Source of the DNA: Thermodesulfobacteriota bacterium
GTDB lineage: Bacteria > Desulfobacterota > Syntrophorhabdia > Syntrophorhabdales > JANXAF01
Assembly: GCA_025062045.1 (NCBI GenBank)
Contig: JANXAF010000003.1
Span: 105,444 to 169,443 of the forward strand
DNA: 64,000 nucleotides
Reading direction: 5' to 3'
Shown: positions 39,499 through 46,635 of the stretch, piece by piece
How positions within the stretch are numbered: the stretch's first letter is position 1
Layout: each line of letters starts with the position of its first letter
Notes under the pieces: generated by a model
Seen by the model: only the letters and a program-made list of their open reading frames with translations
What the model was told of the DNA's origin: nothing
The model's database searches: none
Translations under genes and position numbers: made by a program

Positions 39499-40844
39499 GG
39501 TTTCTCCTTCTCGATCCCGTACTTTTTCATCTTGTACCTCAACATTCTTTCACTTAACCCTAAAATCTTCGCAGCCTTCGTCTGAATCCAGTTACTTTCA
39601 TCTAAGGCCTTAATTATCATGCTTTTTTCGATAGATTCGGTAAATTCTCTAAGTGTTGTTTTTTGCTCCAATTTAGAGCTTTGAGGAAGCCCAAAAAGGT
39701 CCTCTGTCTTTATGTACTCGTCCCTTGTGAGAACTACTGCCCGTTCAATTATGTTTTCGAGTTCTCTCACATTTCCGGGATAGTCGTGTTTCAAAAGAGT
39801 GTCTCTTGCTTCCCTCGATATGCCTTTTATGTTCTTTTTATGCTTCAAACTATATTTTTTTATGAAATGCTCAACAAGGGGCGGTATGTCCTCTTTTCTT
39901 TCTCTCAAAGGCGGAATGTATATCCTTATCACGTTCAGTCTAAAGTAGAGGTCCTCACGGAATAACCCTTTTTTAATAAGCTCTTCTAAGTTTTTATTAG
40001 TTGCGGCAAGAATTCTCACATCAACCTTTATCGGCCTTATAGAACCAAGTGGGTGAATCTCTCTGTTTTGGATCACCCTTAGAAGCTTTGCCTGTATAGA
40101 AAGCGGCATATCACCAATTTCGTCAAGAAAAATGGTTCCTTTCTGTGCCAATTCAAATTTTCCAGGCTTTCTTTGGTATGCACCGGTGAACGCCCCTCTC
40201 TCATATCCAAATAGCTCACTTTCTAGCAATGTTTCTGGAAAAGCTGCGCAGTTAACCTTCACGAGCGGGTGCTTAGCCCTATCACTCAACGCATGCATAA
40301 GATCAACAACTACCTCTTTCCCCACGCCGCTTTCGCCTTCTATAAGACATGTGGAATCAGTTTTTGCAACCCTTACTATTAGGCTTGCCACCTCCTTCAT
40401 GCTTACGCTTTCAAAAATGAAGTCCTCGGTTTTGAGTCTTTCCTTCAACGTCTCCCTTAGGATTCTGTTTTCCGAAATGAGAGCTCTTTTTTCTTCTAAC
40501 TTTTTCAGTTTTATCAGTAGATCTTCGAAGTTTATAGGTTTTGTTAGATAATCCTCTGCGCCGGATTTTAATGCCTGAACAGCACTCTCTACACTTCCGT
40601 AAGCAGTTACAATTATGATACTCAGTTCGGGGTCCTCTTTTTTGAGTTCTCTCACGAGAGTGACCCCGTCTATGTCAGGAAGCCTAAGATCGAGAATGCA
40701 AAAATCGATAGGTAACCTTTTTACTATCTCCAATCCATCGTAGGCCTTTTCTGCTTCGTAGACTGTGTACCCATCCTGTCTTAAAAGGTGGCAAAGGAGC
40801 TCCCTTTGGAGTCTTTCATCTTCTATAACGAGTACATTAGCCAT
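39495..40844 (-). CDS. Sigma-54-dependent NtrC-family response regulator, ZraR-like
   Basis: This 449-residue regulator has a receiver domain with phospho-acceptor D52 (FCILDLRLPD). An AAA+ domain follows with Walker A GESGVGKE and the sigma-54 contact loop GAFTGA. The C-terminus is a Fis-type helix-turn-helix (TKAAKILGLSERMLRYKM). It activates promoters read by RpoN, encoded at 14809-16155. It follows the kinase gene by 15 bases, and both lie downstream of two ZraP/Spy-like genes with a sigma-54 promoter, giving a complete regulator-target set. Confidence 0.93.
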   Translation of the reverse strand: MANVLVIEDERLQRELLCHLLRQDGYTVYEAEKAYDGLEIVKRLPIDFCILDLRLPDIDGVTLVRELKKEDPELSIIIVTAYGSVESAVQALKSGAEDYLTKPINFEDLLIKLKKLEEKRALISENRILRETLKERLKTEDFIFESVSMKEVASLIVRVAKTDSTCLIEGESGVGKEVVVDLMHALSDRAKHPLVKVNCAAFPETLLESELFGYERGAFTGAYQRKPGKFELAQKGTIFLDEIGDMPLSIQAKLLRVIQNREIHPLGSIRPIKVDVRILAATNKNLEELIKKGLFREDLYFRLNVIRIYIPPLRERKEDIPPLVEHFIKKYSLKHKKNIKGISREARDTLLKHDYPGNVRELENIIERAVVLTRDEYIKTEDLFGLPQSSKLEQKTTLREFTESIEKSMIIKALDESNWIQTKAAKILGLSERMLRYKMKKYGIEKEKP

Positions 40845-40859
40845 AATTGAGCCTTTTTT

Positions 40860-42410
40860 CTAATTGGGAAATAGGATGGAAACTTTTGTTCCTTTCCCTT
40901 TCATACTTTCAACCTTTATTTCGGCTCCGTGGTCTTTAAAAATCGCGTAAGATATTGGGAGTCCAAGTCCTAGCCCCTTTTCCTTCGTTGAGTAGTGGTA
41001 CTCGAATATCTTTTCTAGATCCTCACGATCTATTCCGCAGCCACTATCCTTTATGGAAATCACAAGACCCTTGTCTGTCTTTCTTGCGTCGATTTTTACA
41101 AAACCACCGTTTTCTGTGGCCTCTATTCCATTCAAGATAACGTTTATAAAGGCCTGTTTGAGTTTTTGCCTCCGACCTGATATTTTGAGGCCTGGCGGGA
41201 CAAGATTTTGAAGCTCTACCCCTCTCATTTTTGCCTTCTCCTCAAGAACTAGGATAATGTCATCCATGAGAACTTTTAAATCGAGATTCTCCTCTTTCGT
41301 CTCCTTTTTAGAAACCACGATAAACTCCTCAACAATTCGATTTATCCTTAGTACTTCATCTTCCACCGCCCCGAGAAACCTCTCGAATTCCACTCTGCGT
41401 GAGTCATTTGGCAGAAAATCTCTTCCTAGCCTTTTCAAAGATAGGGAGATAGCGTTTAGTGGATTTCTTATTTCATGAGCCATGGCGGATGAGAGTAACC
41501 CAAGGGACATAAGCCTTTCGTTTCTAGCCTTTTCTTTTTCGATCTCGATCATCTTAATTTTTAGTCGCTTCTCAAAGAAAAGTATAGCAGAGATTGCAAG
41601 CAAACTTATGCCAAGGAGGAGGAATAGCGTAAATACCACCATAAAACTCATTCTTTTTATTGTTTCGTCTATGATGTTTCGAGTAAGTAGAATCTCTACC
41701 GAATAACCCCTAAAGTAATTTGATTCAAGCCTTTTAAAGTACCTGTAAAGTCCGTCATGAGACTGGCAAGCTATGTAATAAGGCCGGCCATCCGCATCGT
41801 AAATATTGATGCCTTTGAGCTTCAATCTTTCCATCTCTCTTTCGACAATTTTTTTTAATATCGATTTTCTTTTCAGCTCGAGCATTTCATCTTTAGTGAG
41901 AGATAGAATCACTATCCTATCTTGAAAATTAAAGCCCAAAATCACATAGGATCCCTTTTCCTTCATTTTAAAAAGAATACGATCCTTTCCCGAAAGCAGA
42001 CTTTTTAAAAGGTCAGTTTCGTCCTTTATCTTTCCCTTTCTTTCTATGGGAAATCCTTTTGAATCAAAAATGGTGTATGTGGCTACGGGAGCATCTCTTT
42101 TTTCTTGAAATGCTTTTATCACCTCATCAAGAAGTTCCTCGATTAGTACCTCCTCGTAGGTTATAAGATCGAGAAATGCCTGGGTTAAAAAAATGTTCGA
42201 GTGTTCTATAAGGTCGAGGTACCCAAAAGTTAAGTCTATCTCCCGGGCCAAATGGCGGTGTATGATTTCGGCTTCTTTGACGAGAAGATCTTCCATACTC
42301 TTTTTTATGTTGGCAATCTGAGCATAACCAATAAACACGACAATTCCAAAAAGTGCACAAAGGATACAAAAAAGATAGACCGATCTTTTTCTCGCAGTGA
42401 AGTTAAACAT
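40860..42410 (-). CDS. Membrane sensor histidine kinase, ZraS/NtrB-like
   Basis: This 516-residue kinase has two transmembrane segments (about 11-31 and 254-279) flanking a periplasmic sensor region of roughly 220 residues, which looks Cache-like. The phospho-acceptor is H312 in SAMAHEIRNPLNAI. ATPase motifs are FINVILNGIEA, IKDSGCGID and GLGLGLPISYAI. The start codon overlaps the stop of the upstream Spy-like gene by one base (TAATG). It is inferred to sense envelope or metal stress and to phosphorylate the adjacent regulator. Confidence 0.92.
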   Translation of the reverse strand: MFNFTARKRSVYLFCILCALFGIVVFIGYAQIANIKKSMEDLLVKEAEIIHRHLAREIDLTFGYLDLIEHSNIFLTQAFLDLITYEEVLIEELLDEVIKAFQEKRDAPVATYTIFDSKGFPIERKGKIKDETDLLKSLLSGKDRILFKMKEKGSYVILGFNFQDRIVILSLTKDEMLELKRKSILKKIVEREMERLKLKGINIYDADGRPYYIACQSHDGLYRYFKRLESNYFRGYSVEILLTRNIIDETIKRMSFMVVFTLFLLLGISLLAISAILFFEKRLKIKMIEIEKEKARNERLMSLGLLSSAMAHEIRNPLNAISLSLKRLGRDFLPNDSRRVEFERFLGAVEDEVLRINRIVEEFIVVSKKETKEENLDLKVLMDDIILVLEEKAKMRGVELQNLVPPGLKISGRRQKLKQAFINVILNGIEATENGGFVKIDARKTDKGLVISIKDSGCGIDREDLEKIFEYHYSTKEKGLGLGLPISYAIFKDHGAEIKVESMKGKGTKVSILFPN

Positions 42411-42838
42411 TACTCAAAGATGCGTTTTAACCGTCTTCTCTCATTTTTGCAGAAATCTTCAAAAATTCTCCTTTGGTGGGGATTGAGAACGGAGCTAATC
42501 TCGTCTTTATACCTTTCGTAGAGCATCTCCCTTTTTAATTTTAGATCTCCGATCTCACGCCTAATCCTTAGTATCCTTACCCTATTGGCATCCCCTTTTT
42601 TCATTTCATGTATCATCTCGAGTCTTTTCCGTAAAAGTTCCTCCCTTGTTGCTAAAATTTCTTGGAGGTACCTTTTTTTTATCTCTTCTATCTTAATTTT
42701 CTGGTCCAAGCTCAGACCGAGCTCCTTTTCTAAATCGTGATCCTGTGCAAGAAGGGGGAAAGAAAAAAAGAAAAGAAAAAGAATGTGTAAACTAAACCTT
42801 TTTTTTATTTTAACAATCTCGAGCAATTTGGCCAACAT
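42410..42838 (-). CDS. Periplasmic Spy/CpxP/ZraP-like protein 2
   Basis: This 142-residue secreted protein has an N-terminal hydrophobic signal (FSLHILFLFFFSFPLLAQ) and then a charged, all-helical mature part. The LTXXQ-type motif appears as LGLSLDQKIKIEEI and again as VLNPHQRRIFEDF. ATG 42838 is chosen over the open frame to 42949 because it gives a proper signal peptide. A TATAAT lies nine bases upstream (42853-42848) and no Shine-Dalgarno sequence is present. It is followed directly by the kinase gene, consistent with a periplasmic chaperone that tunes the sensor. Confidence 0.72.
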   Translation of the reverse strand: MLAKLLEIVKIKKRFSLHILFLFFFSFPLLAQDHDLEKELGLSLDQKIKIEEIKKRYLQEILATREELLRKRLEMIHEMKKGDANRVRILRIRREIGDLKLKREMLYERYKDEISSVLNPHQRRIFEDFCKNERRRLKRIFE

Positions 42839-42847
42839 TGAGACTCT

Positions 42848-42853
42848 ATTATA
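42848..42853 (-). promoter_or_regulatory. Candidate -10 box for the second Spy-like gene
   Basis: A perfect TATAAT (minus strand) ends nine bases before ATG 42838. The -35 region is poor. It would start a nearly leaderless mRNA for the Spy-like protein, kinase and regulator, independent of the sigma-54 promoter upstream. Confidence 0.35.
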
Positions 42854-42870
42854 ACGCGAGGATGAGGAAA

Positions 42871-42892
42871 TAAAAAAGGGCCAGAAGGCCCC
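42871..42892 (-). terminator. Rho-independent terminator after the first Spy-like gene
   Basis: On the minus strand GGGCC, loop TTCT and GGCCC form a five-base-pair GC stem followed at once by six T residues. It lies about 30 bases after the stop at 42924 and would separate this gene from the next, perhaps with partial read-through. Confidence 0.65.
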
Positions 42893-42923
42893 ACAAAAAG
42901 AAGAACTTTGAAGTCCGATTGAG

Positions 42924-43343
42924 CTATCCACACCTAAAAAACCGTCCAAAGCGACAGTCCCTCATTTTTTCCAACTCGCTTGGTGAAAAAAGCTTCCTCT
43001 CTTCTAGTTTGCGTTCCAAAATTTTCTCCCTGAGCCTTTCAAGAAGGCTGGCCAATTCTTTATGCTTAGCCCTTATTTCTTCTTCTTTTGCCTGAGGATC
43101 GAAATAGAGCCTTCGAAGCTCCATCTTTGTTTTGATGATCTCTTCCCTTAATAGCTCGGCTTCTTTTCTAAATCTTTCTCTTATTTCTTTCAACCTTTCT
43201 AGCTTCTCTTTGGAAAGGTCGGCAAGGATTGGGATGTCACGTTTTTCCTTTAGGCATCCTATGAATCCTTGGGCATACGTATGACTTAAGCTTCCGAAAA
43301 TGAAAAGAATTGCGATGAGCATTACTTTTAGGCTTTTCCGCAT
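42924..43343 (-). CDS. Periplasmic Spy/CpxP/ZraP-like protein 1
   Basis: This 139-residue secreted protein has a signal peptide (LIAILFIFGSLSHTYA, cut near residue 24) and a long charged helical mature region typical of Spy/ZraP chaperones. Cysteines at C30 and in the tail (RDCRFGRFFRCG) could bind metal or form a disulfide. A strong AGGAGGT lies about seven bases before the ATG. A sigma-54 promoter sits upstream and a terminator downstream, so it is likely the main induced target of the adjacent kinase and regulator. Which metal or stress is sensed is unknown. Confidence 0.75.
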   Translation of the reverse strand: MRKSLKVMLIAILFIFGSLSHTYAQGFIGCLKEKRDIPILADLSKEKLERLKEIRERFRKEAELLREEIIKTKMELRRLYFDPQAKEEEIRAKHKELASLLERLREKILERKLEERKLFSPSELEKMRDCRFGRFFRCG

Positions 43344-43383
43344 TTTCTGACCTCCTTCTTTATTAGCTCTTTAACTGAAATAT

Positions 43384-43399
43384 AGCAAGGACCGTACCG
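43384..43399 (-). promoter_or_regulatory. Sigma-54 promoter of the first Spy-like gene
   Basis: Read on the minus strand, CGGTACGGTCCTTGCT matches the -24/-12 consensus with the invariant GG and GC exactly ten bases apart. The predicted start site is near 43373, leaving about a 30-base leader with a strong Shine-Dalgarno sequence before ATG 43343. Confidence 0.75.
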
Positions 43400-43424
43400 A
43401 AAATGGCCTCTAGAAACAGAATGA

Positions 43425-43435
43425 CTTAGGCTAAG
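43425..43435. promoter_or_regulatory. Palindrome upstream of the sigma-54 promoter
   Basis: CTTAGGCTAAG is a perfect 5-1-5 palindrome centred about 57 bases upstream of the predicted sigma-54 start. It could be an activator site, though closer than is usual. Confidence 0.3.
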
Positions 43436-43449
43436 ATGTCGGAAGATTC

Positions 43450-43476
43450 TGTCGAGATTAAAAAAATGACTCGACA
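43450..43476. promoter_or_regulatory. Inverted repeat, candidate enhancer site for the NtrC-type regulator
   Basis: TGTCGAG (43450-43456) and CTCGACA (43470-43476) are perfect 7-base arms 13 bases apart, centred about 90 bases upstream of the sigma-54 start. Position and symmetry fit an upstream activating sequence. Confidence 0.45.
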
Positions 43477-43499
43477 TTTTTGTCGATCTTCGCTAATAT
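43471..43499 (+). promoter_or_regulatory. Promoter and operator-like palindrome of the HDAC-family gene
   Basis: TCGACA (43471-43476), 17 bases, then TAATAT (43494-43499) form a plausible promoter whose +1 would fall on the GTG at 43506. The -35 is one arm of the palindrome TCGACA-TTTT-TGTCGA (43471-43486), so a protein bound there would block it. Confidence 0.45.
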
Positions 43500-43505
43500 T
43501 ACCTT

Positions 43506-44345
43506 GTGACCAAGGTTGGGGTTTTTTTCCATCCGCATTTTGCCGAGATGGATTGGCCTGTGATTGGAAACAAGTACAAGAATTTTCCATTGATCCTTAA
43601 ACGCTTTTCGGGGAGAGAAGACATCAGGATCTTTGAGCCTCCGGATCCGGACATTGAACTCATCCTTCTGGTCCACAAAAGATCTTATGTCGAATCGCTA
43701 AAGAGTATGTGGTATTTCAGAGCTGCCGCCCTTTCAGTCTCCGGGACTCATATGGCCTTAAAGATGATAAAGGAAGGGTTGATTAGAAACGCCCTCGTCT
43801 TTTCCTGTGCGGCCGGGCATCACGCAGAGAGAGACTCCGGATGGGGGGGAACGTATCTCTCATGTATAGGTCCTGCCGTTTACTCTTACTGGAAAGATTA
43901 CGGTAGGGAAAGGTTCGCCATAATAGACACCGATAGCCACCACGGAAACGGGACGAGGGATATCTTTAGAAACGAACCGGATGTTCTCCATGTTTGTTTC
44001 TGTTCCATGAACAGAGTGGAAGGTCAGGGGGAAAAGGTAGATGTGGACGTGGGTTTTGAAATATCCGATGACGATTATCTTAGTCTCGTGGAAAGAGAAT
44101 TCTACCCACGTGTTGAGGCCTTTAAGCCCTACGCCATATTTCACAACTTTGGACACGACACCTGTAGGGGCGACTACGGAGATCGGGGTTTGAGTGAAGA
44201 TTTCTTTTTAAGACTTGCAAGACAGGTTAAGTCTTACGCATCCTCCCTGTGTGAGGGGAGATACATAGTTATAACCCACGGAGGAGCAAGAAGAGACGTA
44301 GCCGAATACATTTTTCCGGAGATCATAAACATTCTGGCGGAGTAA
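43506..44345 (+). CDS. Histone deacetylase superfamily protein, apparently lacking the catalytic tyrosine
   Basis: This 279-residue protein has an arginase/deacetylase fold. The two active-site histidines H105 and H106 (AAGHHAERDS), zinc ligands D143 and H145 (DTDSHHGNGT) and the third ligand D218 (FGHDTCRGD) are visible. The usual GGGYN loop carrying the transition-state tyrosine reads HGGARRD instead, and the protein is shorter than most relatives. Bacterial relatives act on acetylated amines or lysines. Activity may be altered, as in eukaryotic class IIa enzymes where this tyrosine is replaced. It starts at GTG with no Shine-Dalgarno sequence and a -10 six bases upstream. Confidence 0.83.
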   Translation: MTKVGVFFHPHFAEMDWPVIGNKYKNFPLILKRFSGREDIRIFEPPDPDIELILLVHKRSYVESLKSMWYFRAAALSVSGTHMALKMIKEGLIRNALVFSCAAGHHAERDSGWGGTYLSCIGPAVYSYWKDYGRERFAIIDTDSHHGNGTRDIFRNEPDVLHVCFCSMNRVEGQGEKVDVDVGFEISDDDYLSLVEREFYPRVEAFKPYAIFHNFGHDTCRGDYGDRGLSEDFFLRLARQVKSYASSLCEGRYIVITHGGARRDVAEYIFPEIINILAE

Positions 44346-44370
44346 AAAGGAAGGGTTCGCAAAAAGAGTC

Positions 44371-44862
44371 TTAAGTTTTTTGAGATTTTTTTATCTCTAA
44401 GAAGTTCAGGCAGAGATACCCGCTTTGGTTCTGCCAGCATATTTTTGGTTCTTTCTTTGACCAGTCGTAGGTCACTCGATAAGAACCCTTATCAAGCGTG
44501 AGGATCTCCTTTTGTCTGAGATACTCACCCGCAAACCATATATCCTCTATGATTTCTCCGATGGGAAAATAGAGTAGGTCCCTAAATTCTTCATTTTCTT
44601 CTCCAAATGTTACGTAACTGCGCGATCCTTTCAAAGTGAGAAGTGTCGTTCCAAAAGGTCCTAAGATTTCGGCTCTGAAATCTGGGTAATTCAAGTTAAA
44701 ACTGATAAATCCCTCAAATGAGAAACTGCTAGTAGCTACACTTAATTCGCAGTATGCAATTATAGTTGATGCATCTTTAGGCCACTCAGTTCGGTATATC
44801 TTTTTGGAACATGAACTAAAAATAAAAAGGATCAAAAAGACGCAGAAACCGAACCTACGCAT
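44371..44862 (-). CDS. Outer-membrane lipoprotein, LolB-like
   Basis: This 163-residue lipoprotein has a signal peptide ending in lipobox FSSC with the lipidated cysteine near residue 18. The mature part has a beta-rich pattern (FEGFISFNLNYPDFRAEILG, then PFGTTLLTLKG) like LolB and related lipid-binding lipoproteins. It follows the TPR gene by five bases, an arrangement seen in related bacteria. Function is inferred as lipoprotein or lipid handling in the envelope; identity as true LolB is unproven. Confidence 0.65.
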   Translation of the reverse strand: MRRFGFCVFLILFIFSSCSKKIYRTEWPKDASTIIAYCELSVATSSFSFEGFISFNLNYPDFRAEILGPFGTTLLTLKGSRSYVTFGEENEEFRDLLYFPIGEIIEDIWFAGEYLRQKEILTLDKGSYRVTYDWSKKEPKICWQNQSGYLCLNFLEIKKSQKT

Positions 44863-44867
44863 AAAAA

Positions 44868-46541
44868 CTACTGATTTTTTCTTTCAAGCCTTTCTTTGAG
44901 TTCTTTTAACTTCTTTTCCAAGTCCCGTTTTTTCTCCAACCTTTTTTCTAGCCTCAGAGACTTCTCAAAGTACTCGATAGCCCTCTCCAAGTTACCAAGA
45001 GCCATATACACATCCCCTAGATGTTCTAAGACAGTGGGATCATCCGGTAAAAGTTCGTAGGCCTTAAGTAACTGCTCTAGAGCTTCCTCTAGACGGCCCT
45101 GTCTATAATACACCCACCCAAGACTGTCTATTATGTATCCGGCATTCGGCTTTTTCTTTAAGGCTTTTTTTATCATCTCTTCTGCCTGCTCTAGGTTTAC
45201 GTTTCTGTCGGCAAAAGTGTAGCCAATAAAGTTTAAAGCGTCCGCGTGCTCAGGATCTATCGAAAGTATTCTTTCCATGTATTTTAGTGCTTCTTCTGTT
45301 CGTCCAGATCTCTCGTACAACATCCCTAGGCCGTACAAAACCTCAATGTTTCGCTCGTCCAGTTTTTCAGCTTCCTTTAGGATTTCAATACCAACCTCGT
45401 AGTCCTCCTTTTCCTCGTAGAGCCAGGAAAGCATAAGGTACACGTCCGGTTTGTTTTTCAGCCTTGGGAAAAATTCTTTGAGTCTTTTTATCCCTTCGTC
45501 GACCATGTTAGCCTTTATGTAGAGGAACGTCAAGTGCCTTAGAGCTGTCGGAAACTCCTCCGAGTCAAGAGGAACTTTCAACAACTCCTCGATCGCGTTC
45601 TTGTATAATCCTTTCTCCCTCAGTGCCTGGCTGAGATACAACCTTACAGTTCCGTTGTTAGGGTCAGAGCCGAGAAAGAGGTTGAATTCACGGATTGCTT
45701 CATCGTAACGTCCCATTTCCATGTAAAGAAGACCTATCTTTACCCTAAAAGAGAGATCTTTCCTGTCGATTTCGGAAAGTTTCTCGAACTCAGATATGGC
45801 TTTCTCGTAGTTTTTCTCTCTCACGTATATGTTTGCGATTCTTGCCCTCACAGCCCTGTTTAGAGGATTGATCGTTAGAATTTTTTGATACGTCTCTTTG
45901 GCTTTCGCCAATTCCCCCTCTATCTCGTATACGGTTGCCAGATCGAAAAGCCCTATCTCGAAATTCGGTTTTATCTCAAGTAGTCTTATGAAGTATTCTT
46001 TTGCAGCTTTGTAATCCTTTAGTTCCGCCCTTATCCTTCCCAGATAGTACAGGGCAATTATATTTTCTGGATCGTAAGATAAGATCTTCTCGTAAATTTT
46101 TTGAGCATCTCCAAAAGCTCCCTGAAGTAACATTACCGATCCTAAATGGATGTAACACTCTGTATCATTCTCGAAGAACTCGGCACACTTTTCATACATT
46201 TTTTTTGCACCTTCTAGATTACCTTGCGAAGAGTAAAGTCCTCCAAGAATGATAAGAGCATTCCTATTTCTTGGATTGATCCTTAACGCCTCTTTGAGAT
46301 GGAATTCGGCCCTTTTTAGGTCCCCCTTTCGGAGATAGAAACTGCCGAGTTCCTCCCTTAATTGGGAAGACGATGGATCAAACTTTATCGCTTGTTCTAG
46401 ATCCGCTATAGCTTCATCGTAATTACCTTTGACGGCCTTATCGATTGCCCTAAGGAAATAGTATATTGCGGAAGAGTGATAAAAACCCCAAACTAGTGCT
46501 GGAGAGAAAAAGAGAAGAAAAAGAAGGATCCATTTTTTCAC
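44868..46541 (-). CDS. Secreted tetratricopeptide-repeat protein
   Basis: This 557-residue protein has a signal sequence (WILLFLLFFSPALVWG). The rest of the chain is almost entirely TPR motifs (more than a dozen 34-residue repeats with the W/L-G-Y-A-P pattern, e.g. AIADLEQAIKFDPSSSQLRE). It ends in a charged coiled-coil-like tail. Such periplasmic scaffolds often serve envelope assembly or export. It starts at GTG 46541 with a TATTAT six bases upstream and no usable Shine-Dalgarno sequence. It is co-transcribed with the LolB-like lipoprotein gene. Confidence 0.82.
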   Translation of the reverse strand: MKKWILLFLLFFSPALVWGFYHSSAIYYFLRAIDKAVKGNYDEAIADLEQAIKFDPSSSQLREELGSFYLRKGDLKRAEFHLKEALRINPRNRNALIILGGLYSSQGNLEGAKKMYEKCAEFFENDTECYIHLGSVMLLQGAFGDAQKIYEKILSYDPENIIALYYLGRIRAELKDYKAAKEYFIRLLEIKPNFEIGLFDLATVYEIEGELAKAKETYQKILTINPLNRAVRARIANIYVREKNYEKAISEFEKLSEIDRKDLSFRVKIGLLYMEMGRYDEAIREFNLFLGSDPNNGTVRLYLSQALREKGLYKNAIEELLKVPLDSEEFPTALRHLTFLYIKANMVDEGIKRLKEFFPRLKNKPDVYLMLSWLYEEKEDYEVGIEILKEAEKLDERNIEVLYGLGMLYERSGRTEEALKYMERILSIDPEHADALNFIGYTFADRNVNLEQAEEMIKKALKKKPNAGYIIDSLGWVYYRQGRLEEALEQLLKAYELLPDDPTVLEHLGDVYMALGNLERAIEYFEKSLRLEKRLEKKRDLEKKLKELKERLERKNQ

Positions 46542-46547
46542 ACCCTC

Positions 46548-46553
46548 ATAATA
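46548..46553 (-). promoter_or_regulatory. Candidate -10 box of the TPR gene
   Basis: TATTAT on the minus strand ends six bases before GTG 46541, so +1 would coincide with the start codon. The -35 region is not recognisable. Confidence 0.3.
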
Positions 46554-46582
46554 CCATACGGTAGGATGGAAAATCTAGGAAG

Positions 46583-46623
46583 GCAAACCGAAGCAAGGAG
46601 ATTCCATCCTTGCTTCGGTTTGC
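46583..46623 (-). terminator. Perfect 16-base-pair hairpin after fdhA, probable terminator
   Basis: GCAAACCGAAGCAAGG (46583-46598) and its exact reverse complement (46608-46623) flank a 9-base loop. It begins 12 bases after the fdhA stop. The T-tract on the minus strand is weak (CTTCCTAGATTTT), so it may act as a terminator or as a 3' stabilising hairpin. Confidence 0.55.
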
Positions 46624-46635
46624 TGTCAATCTAAT

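Noticed and set aside
42839-42949. Longer N-terminus of the second Spy-like protein
   Set aside because: It would cross a terminator and a TATAAT box and would bury the signal peptide.
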